Shown here: positions 49,174 through 60,600 of the stretch, piece after piece | Layout of the letters: the number at the start of each line of letters is the position of its first letter | Numbering within the stretch: position 1 is the first letter of the stretch | DNA from: Parapristionchus giblindavisi | Lineage: Eukaryota; Nematoda; Chromadorea; Rhabditida; Diplogasteridae | NCBI GenBank assembly: GCA_943737045.1 | Contig: CALSFV010000239.1 | Coordinates: forward strand, 758,501-822,500 | Length of the DNA: 64,000 nucleotides | Reading direction: 5' to 3' | The notes under the pieces: model-generated | Told to the model about the DNA's origin: nothing | The model's input: the letters and a program-made list of their open reading frames with translations, nothing else | Database searches by the model: none | Made by a program: the position numbers and the translations under genes

Positions 49174-52100
49174 ATGGAAGTAGAAGAATATGAACTGAAT
49201 TGTAATAGTAATATGTGCGTAATGAATAATCAATATGAATATGATAACGAAGATGAATGTAACACTAATAGAGTAAGTTAATCTGTTAATCATATTTAAA
49301 TGCTATACGTTTTAAATATAGCATTACTTATTCATCATTCACTCTTTTCATTATGACCATAATAATATTATTATAGATTATATTTTTTATATGATGTTAT
49401 AAAATGATTACGGTAATGGAACGATCTCTAGATTCGTCATAACATTACCCCAATCGATTTTGGATCGATGATGGATGAAGAAATTGATGATGTTGATGAT
49501 AATTATGACTCTTATAATAATGAAGTTGGAGAAGAAAGACAAATGAAGATTGTATTATTGAAGAAAAATATTGTGAACTCGGGAGTTCCTTCATATACAA
49601 ATACAAATATACAATGTTCTAGAACATGGATTGATACTTGTAGTAGTTCTAATAATGTAAGTATCATTCAATTATATAAATATATGGAATGAATATTTGA
49701 TAGGGTGAAGTAATGTATCAATGTCTCTTTGGTACATGCCAACTAACTACAACTGATCATAATGTATTATGTCTTCATCTTGCGGTAATCAATCAATATT
49801 TGGATGAATGAATCGATATATGATTGAATGTATAGGCTCATGCGGAAGTTCAATATGAATCATGTCCTCCTTCAATTCATTTCATTCCTTGTCTAGTCAC
49901 GAATTGTGATCGAACATTCAATAAGAATGTAAGTATGTTCAATGATTAATATGATATGAATGATATCTTTAGAAGATAAATGAAATGTATTCACATTTAT
50001 CAATGCATGCATATCTTGCAAAGGGACAAGCAAGAGGATGGTTAGCATTAAGAAATAAAGAAGAATGTCAAAATATTGAAAAGTTACATATTATATCTTG
50101 AAGTGGAAATATTTATGAATTATGATTTCTAGATGTGGATATTCATATAAACTTCATCTTACTCATAATGGTCAAGCTGTTGTATGTGAATGGGATTCAT
50201 GTCAGGTGTCTATTATCTATTCTCTCATCTCAGGCAAATCGTTTTCGATCTAATCAGAAACTAATTATAACACGCTATCTTAGAAAATCGACATATGTGC
50301 GGTATCGATGAAAAATGGATTTTTCTGTTTTATGTGTGATATTTACAGGCTCCGTGAGTGAAGTACACTGGTACTTGGAAATTGCTTCCAATTGAAAATT
50401 CGCTTCAGGGGGTGTCCACAGAACGATTTGGCGCCTTTTCCTAAAAAGTCTATTTCGAATCCAATCAATTCGTGAGTGGGTGCAATGGACTCCTTGGCGA
50501 ATTCTAAGAAACTATTGCTGAGGAAAGTTTTTTGATCCACGGTCAACGAAGGCTGGAATTTTGAATTTTCGAAAAAAATTTCACATTTAATTAATTTTCA
50601 CTACTTCACCTTAACAAGCCTACAACTTTTTATTTGCTCAATCGTTTCTAAATATTATAACACATGTTCAGTTTGAAAATCATAATTTTTAAAAAATTGG
50701 AAATTTATGTACGAATCAATTTTGTTCGTAGGACTTAATTGTGGTGAGGATTGGCGACGTTTCCTAAAAGTTTATTTCGAATCCTACCGATTCGTGAGTG
50801 GGCGCATTCGAATCCTTGTCTAATTCTAAGAAACTATTGCTGAGGAAAGTTTTTCGATTAACGGTCAACGAACGCTGGAATAGGGAATTTCCGATAAAAA
50901 ATGTTTACATTAAATTAATTCTCACTATTTTCCCATGGCGAATGTAAACTTTTTATTTGCTCAATCGCTGCTACATATCATAACACATCTTAGCACGTAT
51001 ACGAATAAGTGAATAGAATAAAAATTACATCACAATGATGATTAGAATAGTGGGCAACACTGCCCAACTGCTTCTGCACTCCGAACCACCGGATGAAAAC
51101 TCAAATACCCGTGTCATTGCGTTGAAATAAGCACGAAACTAGCAGAAAAGCGACAAAAAATCGAGCAGAAAATTTCGCCTTCTTACCCTTACCACAATTC
51201 CTCACCATACTTCATTTAAAAAAACAAAATTGATTCGAACACAAATTTATATTTTTTTATAAATTACACTTTTTAACTGAAGATGTGTTATATTATGTAG
51301 CAGCGATTAAGCAAATAAAAAGTTTACATTCGCCATGGGAAAATAGTGAGAATTAATTTAATGTAAACATTTTTTATCGGAAATTCCCTATTCCAGCGTT
51401 CGTTGACTGTTAATCGAAAAACTCTCCTCAGCAAGTTTCATAGAATTAGACAAGGATTCGAATGCGCCCACTCCCGAATCGGTAGGATTCGAAATAAACT
51501 TTTAGGAAACGTCGCCAATCCTCACCACAATTAAGTCCTACGAACAAAATTGATTCGTACATAAATTTCCAATTTTTTAAAAATTATGATTTTCAAACTG
51601 AACATGTGTTATAATATTTAGAAGCGATTGGGCAAATAAAAAGTTGTAGGCTTGTTAAGGTGAAGTAGTGAAAATTAATTAAATGCGAATTTTTTTTTCG
51701 AAAATTCAAAATTCCAGCCTTCGTTGACCGTGGATCAAAAAACTTTCCTCAGCAATAGTTTCTTAGAATTCGCCAAGGAGTCCAATGCACCCACTCCCGA
51801 ATCGATTGGATTCGAAAAAAACTTTTTAGGAAAAGGCGCCAAATCGTTCTGTGGTCACCCCCTGAAGCGAATTTTCAATTGGAAGCAATTTCCAAGTACT
51901 AGTGTACTTCACTCATGGAGCCTGTAAATATCACACATAAAACAGAAAAATCCATTTTTCATCGATACCAAAAAATATTCCAGTTGTTGAATTTTCTCAG
52001 ATAGTGTTTTTTATCATCTAATCCGAGAAATTTTGGGACTAATCCGTGGCTAAATAAGATTATAAAATCTGCCAATTAGATTATAAATTCTTCAAATTAG

Positions 52101-54271
52101 ATCGTAAACGCTGAAAATCGTCGAATTAGATTGTAATTTTTTTCTAATTAGATTGTAAATATTTCAAATTAGATTTTAAATTCTTATGATTAGATTATAA
52201 AATTTTCTAATTAGATTTTAAAATTTTTTAATTAGATTATCCTTTCCCGAGTATTTCGGATGCGGTATCCGGTTTATCCAACTGTTATCGATTTGGCAAA
52301 AATGATACATAAAATAACGCATTTATTTCGTGAGAGAACGAACCAAGTCGAACAAATCTCCTACACAACAAAAAAGGAAAAGAATAAATTAAATTAAACT
52401 AAAGTTAAATGCGAGATACAACAACAATAATAACACAAAAGGGGATGGATCAATCGATGATAGACACTGGGGATCGATCGCCCGCTTGTGACCCTGAGCA
52501 TAGACCAATTATTTACAATTTATGAATGATAAAAGACTCACCCTCTCGCATATCATCTTCTATTTCACAGTCCGGTGAGATCCTACTTTTCTTAGTCGTG
52601 GAGACCACTCGGTCTATTATTTCCTTATTGGAATTTCGTACCCGCCTTATCTGAAGATTCGTAACATGAAATGTCTTAATAACACAGAGTAAAACAGCAA
52701 TAGAAGTAATAAAACAATTTTTACAAATACATATAATTCAAAAAGCACCAATGGCGCGAAAACGAAAATCTCAGAATCTAAAAGGATTCCGATTAGATTA
52801 TAAATTCTTCCTATTAGATTCAAAAAAATTCGAATTTAAATTAGATTGTAAATTTATCTTTTTTGCTCTTGAGTCTAATTTTATTGAAATTAGATTGTAA
52901 AATCTTCTAATTAGATTATAAATGCAAGAAAGTTAGGATTAGATCGCAGACGATTTGCCTGAGATATATCTGTATAACTAAGTATCATTTCTTCATATAG
53001 GAAGTATATACTGATCTAATTGAATTCTTCTCTCATTGTCGTAATCATATTGATTTTATTGAGAAGGAAGACAATGAAGGAATTGGAGTTGGTTCATTAT
53101 TTATTATTATCATGTAATATAATAATGTGTTAAGATACAATGTCAATGGTTAGGATGCCAAAGAAAATGTCGAACTAAATCGCATTTACGGTAACTATCA
53201 TATTCATTTAAATAATTATAATACGAACACTATAATTAATTCGAAGATATAAAAATATAAATAAGATTTTTTTAAATACTGCCCTTTTATTCGTTGGATA
53301 TTTCTGGAATGAAATAATTCATTATATAATTTCAAATCTATTTGGTCCTTTTCATTCTTTGGATAGAACTTTGTATGATGATGACTCATGATTATTTTAT
53401 TATTATTATTGATTAATTACTTATATTTGAAGGGTTCATCTTAGAGTTCACACTGGAGAAAAAATAGTTGGATGTCCATTCTGTGGAGAAGTATTTAGTG
53501 GACTTTCACGAATATATGATCATGTTCTTAGAAGGAACATTGTATCATATACTGGAGAACCATTGGTATCCATTTATACTATTATCATTCTAATAATACT
53601 ATCTTCGTATAGACATGTCAATTTTGTAAGAAGAAGTTTACAAATGCGAAGAATCTTCGACTTCATTGTAATAATCATCTCATGTCTCATAAATGTCTAA
53701 TATGTGGAGTTCTATTTGCATTCAATCGAGATCTCGTAAGGTAATCAATCAATCAATCGATCAATCAATCAATAATCAGTCGTTTATCAGACATCATAAA
53801 ATCATGCACACGCAATCCCGTCATGAATTTGGTTGTACCCAATGTGGAAAAACTTTCACTTCTAATACTCTTTTAATACAACATATCAAGTATGCTACAA
53901 ATGAATTAATTATGATATAATGGAAGATTTACAGACTTCATAATCTACCTGAGCATAAATGTCCAATGTGCTTTACAGTATTCAAATGGGGTAAACAATT
54001 AAAGAAACATATTGAAGAAGTTCATAGCGAAAATGGAAGAGAAAAGGTTATTATTATGTCATTGAATCAATTATGAAGTCTCATATATTTACAGTATATA
54101 TGTCATTTATGTGAAGAAGAGAAGGGATATTTAGATGGATCAAGTCTAACTAGACATCTAAAGAAAGTACATGAATGTATTGTACCACAAGGTTTCAGTA
54201 GATTTCAATATAAGAAGTGCCAGGATGGATATATGAGATTACAAATAAAAAGAATTATGAAACCATCTTAA
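49174..54271 (+). CDS. HINFP: HINFP, C2H2 zinc-finger histone H4 transcription factor
   Basis: Sequence-specific activator of histone H4 genes in vertebrates. Acidic N-terminus, then a row of C2H2 fingers: YQCLFGTCQLTTTDHNVLCL, FIPCLVTNCDRTFNKN..., CEWDSCQ|EVYTDLIEFFSHCR, IQCQWLGCQRKCRTKSHLR, VHTGEKIVGCPFCGEVFSGL, TCQFCKKKFTNAKNLRLHCN, HKCLICGVLFAFNRDLVR, FGCTQCGKTFTSNTLLIQH, HKCPMCFTVFKWGKQLKKHI and YICHLCEEE. The terminal FQYKKCQDGYMRLQIKR matches the HINFP-specific YKxxEDGYMRLQ motif. Stop 54269-54271. One intron (50208-52980) holds a 2.7-kb nested repeat. An upstream exon at 47290 is possible. Finger count is approximate because some borders are inferred. Confidence 0.88.
50270..52005. 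mobile_element. Foldback family H, copy 2, nested
   Basis: Same family as 26583-28302 (TTAGAAAATCGACATATGTG, CAGGCTCCGTGAGTGAAG, CGCTTCAGGGGGTG..). Here each arm has a second, tandem copy of the TTTATTTCGAATCC...AACGAACGCTGGAAT block (starting near 50760). Arms meet near 51150. Confidence 0.8.
52542..52650 (-). other. Exon-like block inside the HINFP-intron element
   Basis: On the minus strand, CTTCAG| is followed by an open 109-nt stretch (IRRVRNSNKEIIDRVV..., ..SRISPDCEIEDDMRE) and then |GTGAGT. Strong acceptor and donor frame a continuous ORF. It could be a captured host exon or a remnant of the element's own gene. Family not recognised. Confidence 0.45.
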
Positions 54272-54615
54272 ATTTCATTTATACAATATTCAATATTGAT
54301 CATCATCCATTATTATCTTAGTTAAAATTGTTCCCTATTATAACTATTCTAGTTCTTTTTCCCTCCTGTCAATCAATAAATCACTTTGATCTCTTTCATT
54401 ATTTATTATAATAGATCTTACATATCTCATTGTTGATTCAATTCAATTCTCGAAGATCTCTTATTATATAGTTATATCGATAAAGCTTTCTTTTTTCTTT
54501 CTTTTTTTCATTGTATTTATTGGTTACTTTCGTCCAAATATTACCTTACACATATGATTGATTGCGAGAAAGAAAACGACAAAAGTATGAAGTGAAATGT
54601 TATGAATATATAGGT
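54272..54615. other. HINFP-MRPS27 intergenic spacer
   Basis: 344 bp, AT-rich, no exon recognised. Ends in ATATATAGGT directly before the MRPS27 ATG, an acceptor-like signal. Confidence 0.4.
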
Positions 54616-57600
54616 ATGAGTGTTCTTCTTCGTCGATCTATCAATCGATTCAATATATCATCTATTCGATCATTACTCACTTCTTCATTTGCTATAGAGG
54701 AATCATGGGAAGAACGACACAAAGAAATCAATAAATTAGGATTAGGAGGAGATTATGAATGGATAGCTACAGTTCAAAAGAAGTTTATTGGAGGAGGATA
54801 TGCAAGGTATGCTCACGTCAATGTAACCAATCATTATATTTTCTCTATCTTTTAATGTACTTTCAAACCGAATTATTGTGAAAGAATTCCGAAAAAAATC
54901 ATGGCATAAACTCATCCAGATTTTATTTATATGGTAGTTGATATATTGTCTGTCTTATTTGAACATGTGTCTTATGAGGTGTTACATTTGCGGGATGCAC
55001 GCCGTCTTGTGAAATTGTGCTACGTTTGAACACGTGTCCGTCTAATTTAATTATGGATTGTTTTGGGTCCCAAGTGGAATACCCTGATTGTCAATTGGGA
55101 TACGGTAAGAAGCTACAGTAACTCTGGATCAATAATGGCTGACTACCGTAATCTATTACAGTAATTTTATGACCCATTAGGGTTTTATACTCGAGACCCA
55201 ACACACTTCAAAATTGAAGTTGACGGACACGTATCCATCTCGCGAATGCTTTGGGCGCTAAAGAAGAATGTAGAATTGTTATGACAGCATTCGAAGAGCG
55301 GAAAAGAGAAATGAAAATGATAGGGCATATCAAAGTAGAGAGCACCCATAGACAAAGTGTTATTATGTATTGTTTTAGCAGTTTACAATTTTTTTCAATT
55401 CATCGGCATAATTTTATTTTGAGTAATAGATAATTATTAGGGGGGGTGACATTTCGGCAACCGACATTTCGGCAACCGACATTTCGGCAACGGGGCATAA
55501 CTCGGTTCGTAGGGGTCATAGAAACTTGGGATGGGTATCATTGCGATCAGCATCAGTAACACTACCGTAATCTACAGTAACCGGTTCGGTGGGTCAGATC
55601 AAGTTCGGTGGGTCAGATTGCGCATAAAATTGAAAGAATGAACACTGCGTGCGAGATATCACTATGATCTATTGCAAACTACAGTAGTCTACCGTAACCC
55701 GGTTCCGTGGGTCAGATCAAGTTCGGTGGGTCAGATTTCACTAAAAATTGTGGGAACAGCCACTACTTGTGCGAAATCATTATCAGCTATTGTAAACTAC
55801 AGTAATCTACCGTAACCCGGTTCGGTGGGTCAGATCAAGTTCGGTGGGTCAGATTTCACTAAAAATTGTCCAAATGATTACTATGCGCGTGGTATGATTA
55901 TGAGTTATTGTAAACTACCATTTGGACACTTTTTAGTGAAATATGACACATCGCACTTGATCTGACCCACCGAACCGGATTACGGTGGATTACGGTAGTT
56001 TACAATAACTCATAATCATACCCCGCACATAGTGACCATTTGGACAATTTATTCTGAGATCTGACCCACCGCACTTGATCTGACCCACCGAACCGGGTTA
56101 CGGTAGTTTGCAATAGCTGATAATGATTTCGCACATGTAGTGGCTGTTCCGACAATTTTTTGTGAAATCTGACCCACCGAACTTGTTCTGACCCACGGAA
56201 CCGGGTTACGGTAGACTACTGTAGTTTGCAATAGATTATAGTGATATCTCGCACGCAGTGTTCATTCTTTCAATTTTATGCGCAATCTGACCCACCGAAC
56301 TTGATCTGACCCACCGAACCGGTTACTGTAGATTACGGTAGTGTTACTGATGCTGATCGCAATGATACCCATCCCAAGTTTCTATGACCCCTACGAACCG
56401 AGTTATGCCCCGTTGCCGAAATGTCGGTTGCCGAAATGTCACCCCCCCAATTATTACAGGGTGCGCCAAAATTACCCGAACTGGTGTCACCATATGATTC
56501 TCCCCTTTATAATGTGATTTAAGCGATATGGTTCATAGCAAAGTTTGTCAACAATATAGGCAACAAAAACATATTAGCGAATTTCGGTATGGCCTCCTTT
56601 ACCTCAGACACCGGCTTTGAGTCTCTTCTCATATGCGATTGCCTATTCCCGCGGGTAAATGTCATAGAGTTTGTCCCATGCCTTGAGAAGGGGAGCCTTG
56701 AGGGAGTCGAGCGTCTGGTGCTTGATAGAGGACATCTTGGCTTACCACACCTCCAAACACTGCAGTCGAGGATGTTGAGATCGGCGGAGTTCGGAAGCCA
56801 TTCAGTGTGATAGGTTTAGCCGAGTGCACGGGTGAAAAACCACGACTGGGTCAACTTTGTCATGTGATTGACTACAGAATCTTACCGAAAGGTCTAGTGG
56901 TCCTGACCGAAGTGGGTATGGTATTGGAGTAAAAGTGCGTCTTCGAGGATGCACTTGGTATAATATGGTTTATTGATCTAGACACATGGAGTGGCAAAAA
57001 CGAGAGGGGACTTTCAATTTGGGCAAAAAGCAGCTAAACCCTTGGCGTATTGTGGATGACTGATATGACCCATGACCCCAGCTGTCCTGTAGGATTCTTC
57101 AGTATTATAGGCAATGATTCTGTTGTTCTTGATATTCAGGTTGCCTTTGAAGGTAAGATATTCTCTTCACTGAACATCGTGCTGATGTGCGCGGACCTAG
57201 CACAACGCATTAGCAGTCAATGGCTCCGTTCTCAGCGGAGCTTGATCTGTCGCTCATTCGGTTCTAACAGTTTACGGTACTTGTAAGGGAGAAGAGTCAG
57301 CTGAGACTTGAGGAGACGAGGAATGGAAGTGTTCGAGATATCAAGTCTCCAGATCGTCAACTTGTGGTTTTGAAACACCATCTTTCGGATTGGATCTCGG
57401 TTCATAGCGGTTGGAAATGAGATTGGTCTACCTCTGCCCGGACGTTCCTCTTTAGTACTAAGATCTTGGTATCTGATACCGGTATCGAAAAAAGCAGACT
57501 CGTGAAAGCCGAGCTGATGAAGGATGTCACTCTGTTCTTGTACACTTCAGAATGATGGGTCGCGGTCGACATGACATCCTCATTACTAGAAGACTTCACT

Positions 57601-60600
57601 AACTGACTTGAAACCTTGCATACGGAGTGGCCAATGATCACTCGTCATGATGCTACAATAGGGGTTGCGCATATGCATTGGGGGCATGGGAATCATATGG
57701 TGACACCAGTTCGGGTAATTTTGGCGCACCCTGTAGTGTTGATGTTAGATATTACAGTGCTGTGGACGTGGATGCTGCAGTTTGTATGGGAGAACATAAA
57801 GATCAAGTACGTCTTCTATTTTCCATAGATATACTTTATTCATTATCAGGTCTCAGATCTTATTGATATTCTTCGTAAATTACGTCATTCACCATATGCA
57901 TATAAGATGTCTCCCTCATCTCAATATGCTCTTCTTCGTCTTTTACTCAAATACAATCCTCAAGAAATTGTAGTCCTTGCTAATGATACTGTTAGTTAAT
58001 ACTTCATTTATATCACTTCCATTTTTTATATCTTCAACAAAAACATTTCTCAAGACATTTAACCATACAGTCGCGCCGCCGTAAAGTCAGTGCCAACTTT
58101 TTTGTTTTTGCTATATTTTGTGAACCTAGCGTGCTATCGGGCCGGCACTAGGCCGGATGAGAACCGTCGGATGAGAACCGACTGGATGATAACCGGAAGC
58201 GACCGTATGAGAACTGAGCGTATGAGAACCGACTGGATGAGAACTGAGCCTATGAGAACCGACTGGATGAGAACTGAGCCTATGAGAACCGACTGGATGA
58301 GAACCGACCGGATGGGAACTGAGCGTATGAGAACCGACCGGATGAGAACTGAGCGTATGAGAACCGACTGGATGAGAACCGACTGGATGAGAACCGACCG
58401 GATGAGAACTGAGCGTATAAGAACCGACTGGATGAGAACCGACTGGATGAGAACCGACCGGATGAGAACTGAGCGTATGAGAACCGACCTTTAGATAACC
58501 CACATGAAGGGTTGGCACGATATTTCAAAATGGGTCGGATGAGAACTTAGCGGCCATTTTATGGCAAATTTTGCGCTGATCACGAGTATGTCAGTCCGAT
58601 AATTCAAAATGGGTCGGATGAGAACTTAGTGGCCATTTTATGGCAAATTTTGCGCTGATCACGAGTATGTCAGTCCGATATTTCAAAATGGGTCGGATGA
58701 GAACTTAGCGGCCATTTTATGGCAAATTTTGTGCTGATCACGAGTATGTCAGTCCGATAATTCAAAATGGGTCGGATGAGAACTTAGCGGCCATTTTATG
58801 GCAAATTTTGCGCTGATCACGAGTATGGCAGTCCGATATTTCAAAATGGGTCGGATGAGAACTTAGCGGCCATTTTATGGCAAATTTTGTGCTGATCACG
58901 AGTATGTCAGTCCGATATTCCAAAATGTGTCGGATGAGAACTTAGCGGCCATTTTATGGCAAATTTTGTGCTGATCACGAGTAAGGGGAGAGAGCACGGG
59001 ATTTGAGAGATTTAAAGAGATTTTCGATCGAAAATTCGACGAAAAATGTTTGACAGCTTGGAAGCACCTCTGAAGTAGATCGAAATGGGGAGGGCGGGGG
59101 TGAACGAAGGGGTGGGCCAGAAATCAAAGAAGTTCCGTATAAATTGTTCCTAGATACTGTTACTTTACACTGCAATTCTAACACTGTTATTTAAAATCTT
59201 GAATGTTTACGTACAATTAAGAAATCATAAGGTGAATTGATAATGGAAAATTGACATCTAAGTTCTCATCCGACCCATTTTGTAATATCGGACTGACATA
59301 CTCGTGATCAGCACAAAATTTGCCATAAAATGGCCGCTAAGTTCTCATCCGAGCCATTTTAAAATATCGGACTGACATACTCGTGATCAGCACAAAATTT
59401 GCCATAAAATGGCCGCTAAGTTCTCATCCGACCCATTCTGAAATATCGGACTGACATACTCGTGATCAGCACAAAATTTGCCATAAAATGGCCGCTAAGT
59501 TCTCATCCGACCCATTTTGTAATATCGGACTGACATACTCGTGATCAGCAAAAAAATTGCCATAAAATGGCCGCTAAGTTCTCATCCGACCCATTTTGTA
59601 ATATCGGGCCAACCCTTCTTCCGGTGGGTTCTCATCCAGTTGGTTCTCATCCGGTCGGTTCTCATCCAGTCGGTTCTCATACGCTCAGTTCTCATCCGGT
59701 GGGTTCTCATCCAGTCGGTTCTCATCCAGTCGGTTCTCATACGCTCAGTTCTCATCCGGTGGGTTCTCATCCAGTTGGTTCTCATCCGGTCGGTTCTCAT
59801 CCAGTCGGTTCTCATCCAGTCGGTTCTCATAGGCTCAGTTCTCATCCAGTCGGTTCTCATGGGCTCAGTTCTCATCCAGTCGGTTCTGATACGCTCATTT
59901 CTCATCCCGTCGGTTCTCGTACGCTCAGTTCTCATACGGTCGCTTCCGGTTATCATCCAGTCGGTTCTCATCCGACGGTTCTCATCCGGCCTAGTGCCAT
60001 CGGGTCACTCTCGCGAGTTTAGAAAAATCAACCACATTTTTAGAAAAATCACTCACATAATTGTAGAACCCCTCAAACTGAGGTCATCGGAAAAAATGAC
60101 TTTTTGGTGTAATGAAGGCAATTGTCGTCCGATCAAAACCATACATTCAGGGATTATTTGGGACATGATAAGGATCATTTTGATCCCAAGAACGAGTCTC
60201 TAGCATGTCTTGGAGCTGAGATATGAGTTTGCAGCCGCTATTTTGCAGCCAGGCTGCTGCGGTTGAAAAAAAATCGCAGTAACCTAAAAATTTTTTCTGA
60301 GTAACCGACGAGTAGATCGCAAACTTATAGAAGAAAGGTAGGCTGGAAAAAAATTTCAAAAATTTTATGATTTTTCAAAAAAAGTGCACTTCGATTGCGT
60401 CGGCCCGATAGCACTCTTTATTCACAAAATATAGCAAAAACAAAAAGTTGGCACTGACTTTCCTGCGCGGGTTTTTCGATTTTTTGGAAATTTTTGCTCA
60501 AACTACGGTCAGGTTTGGTACTTCGTAACATACTTTTCGACCTAAGCATTTAACACGGGTCTCCTGTAAGAGTGTAGCAAAATCGGCCCTTTCTGCCACT

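Larger units (their letters stand above)
50227..52965. mobile_element. 2.7-kb composite foldback in HINFP intron
   Basis: Outer ends ATCTCAGGCAAATCG ... CGATTTGCCTGAGAT. Sub-terminal zones hold tandem copies of an ~18-nt ATTAGATTATAAATTCTT-like motif on both sides (52010-52245, 52790-52950). A family-H palindrome (50270-52005) has inserted in the left part. The remaining core 52260-52780 is unique and includes a minus-strand exon-like block (52542-52650). Confidence 0.75.

Noticed and set aside
55560..56330. CRISPR-like regularly spaced repeats
   Set aside because: Units are tandem inside a mirrored transposon arm in a eukaryotic intron, with no distinct spacers or cas genes.
58090..60203. 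Repetitive ORFs rich in MRTDW, HPVGS or LIRSV
   Set aside because: Readings of the 15-bp satellite in different frames; not proteins.
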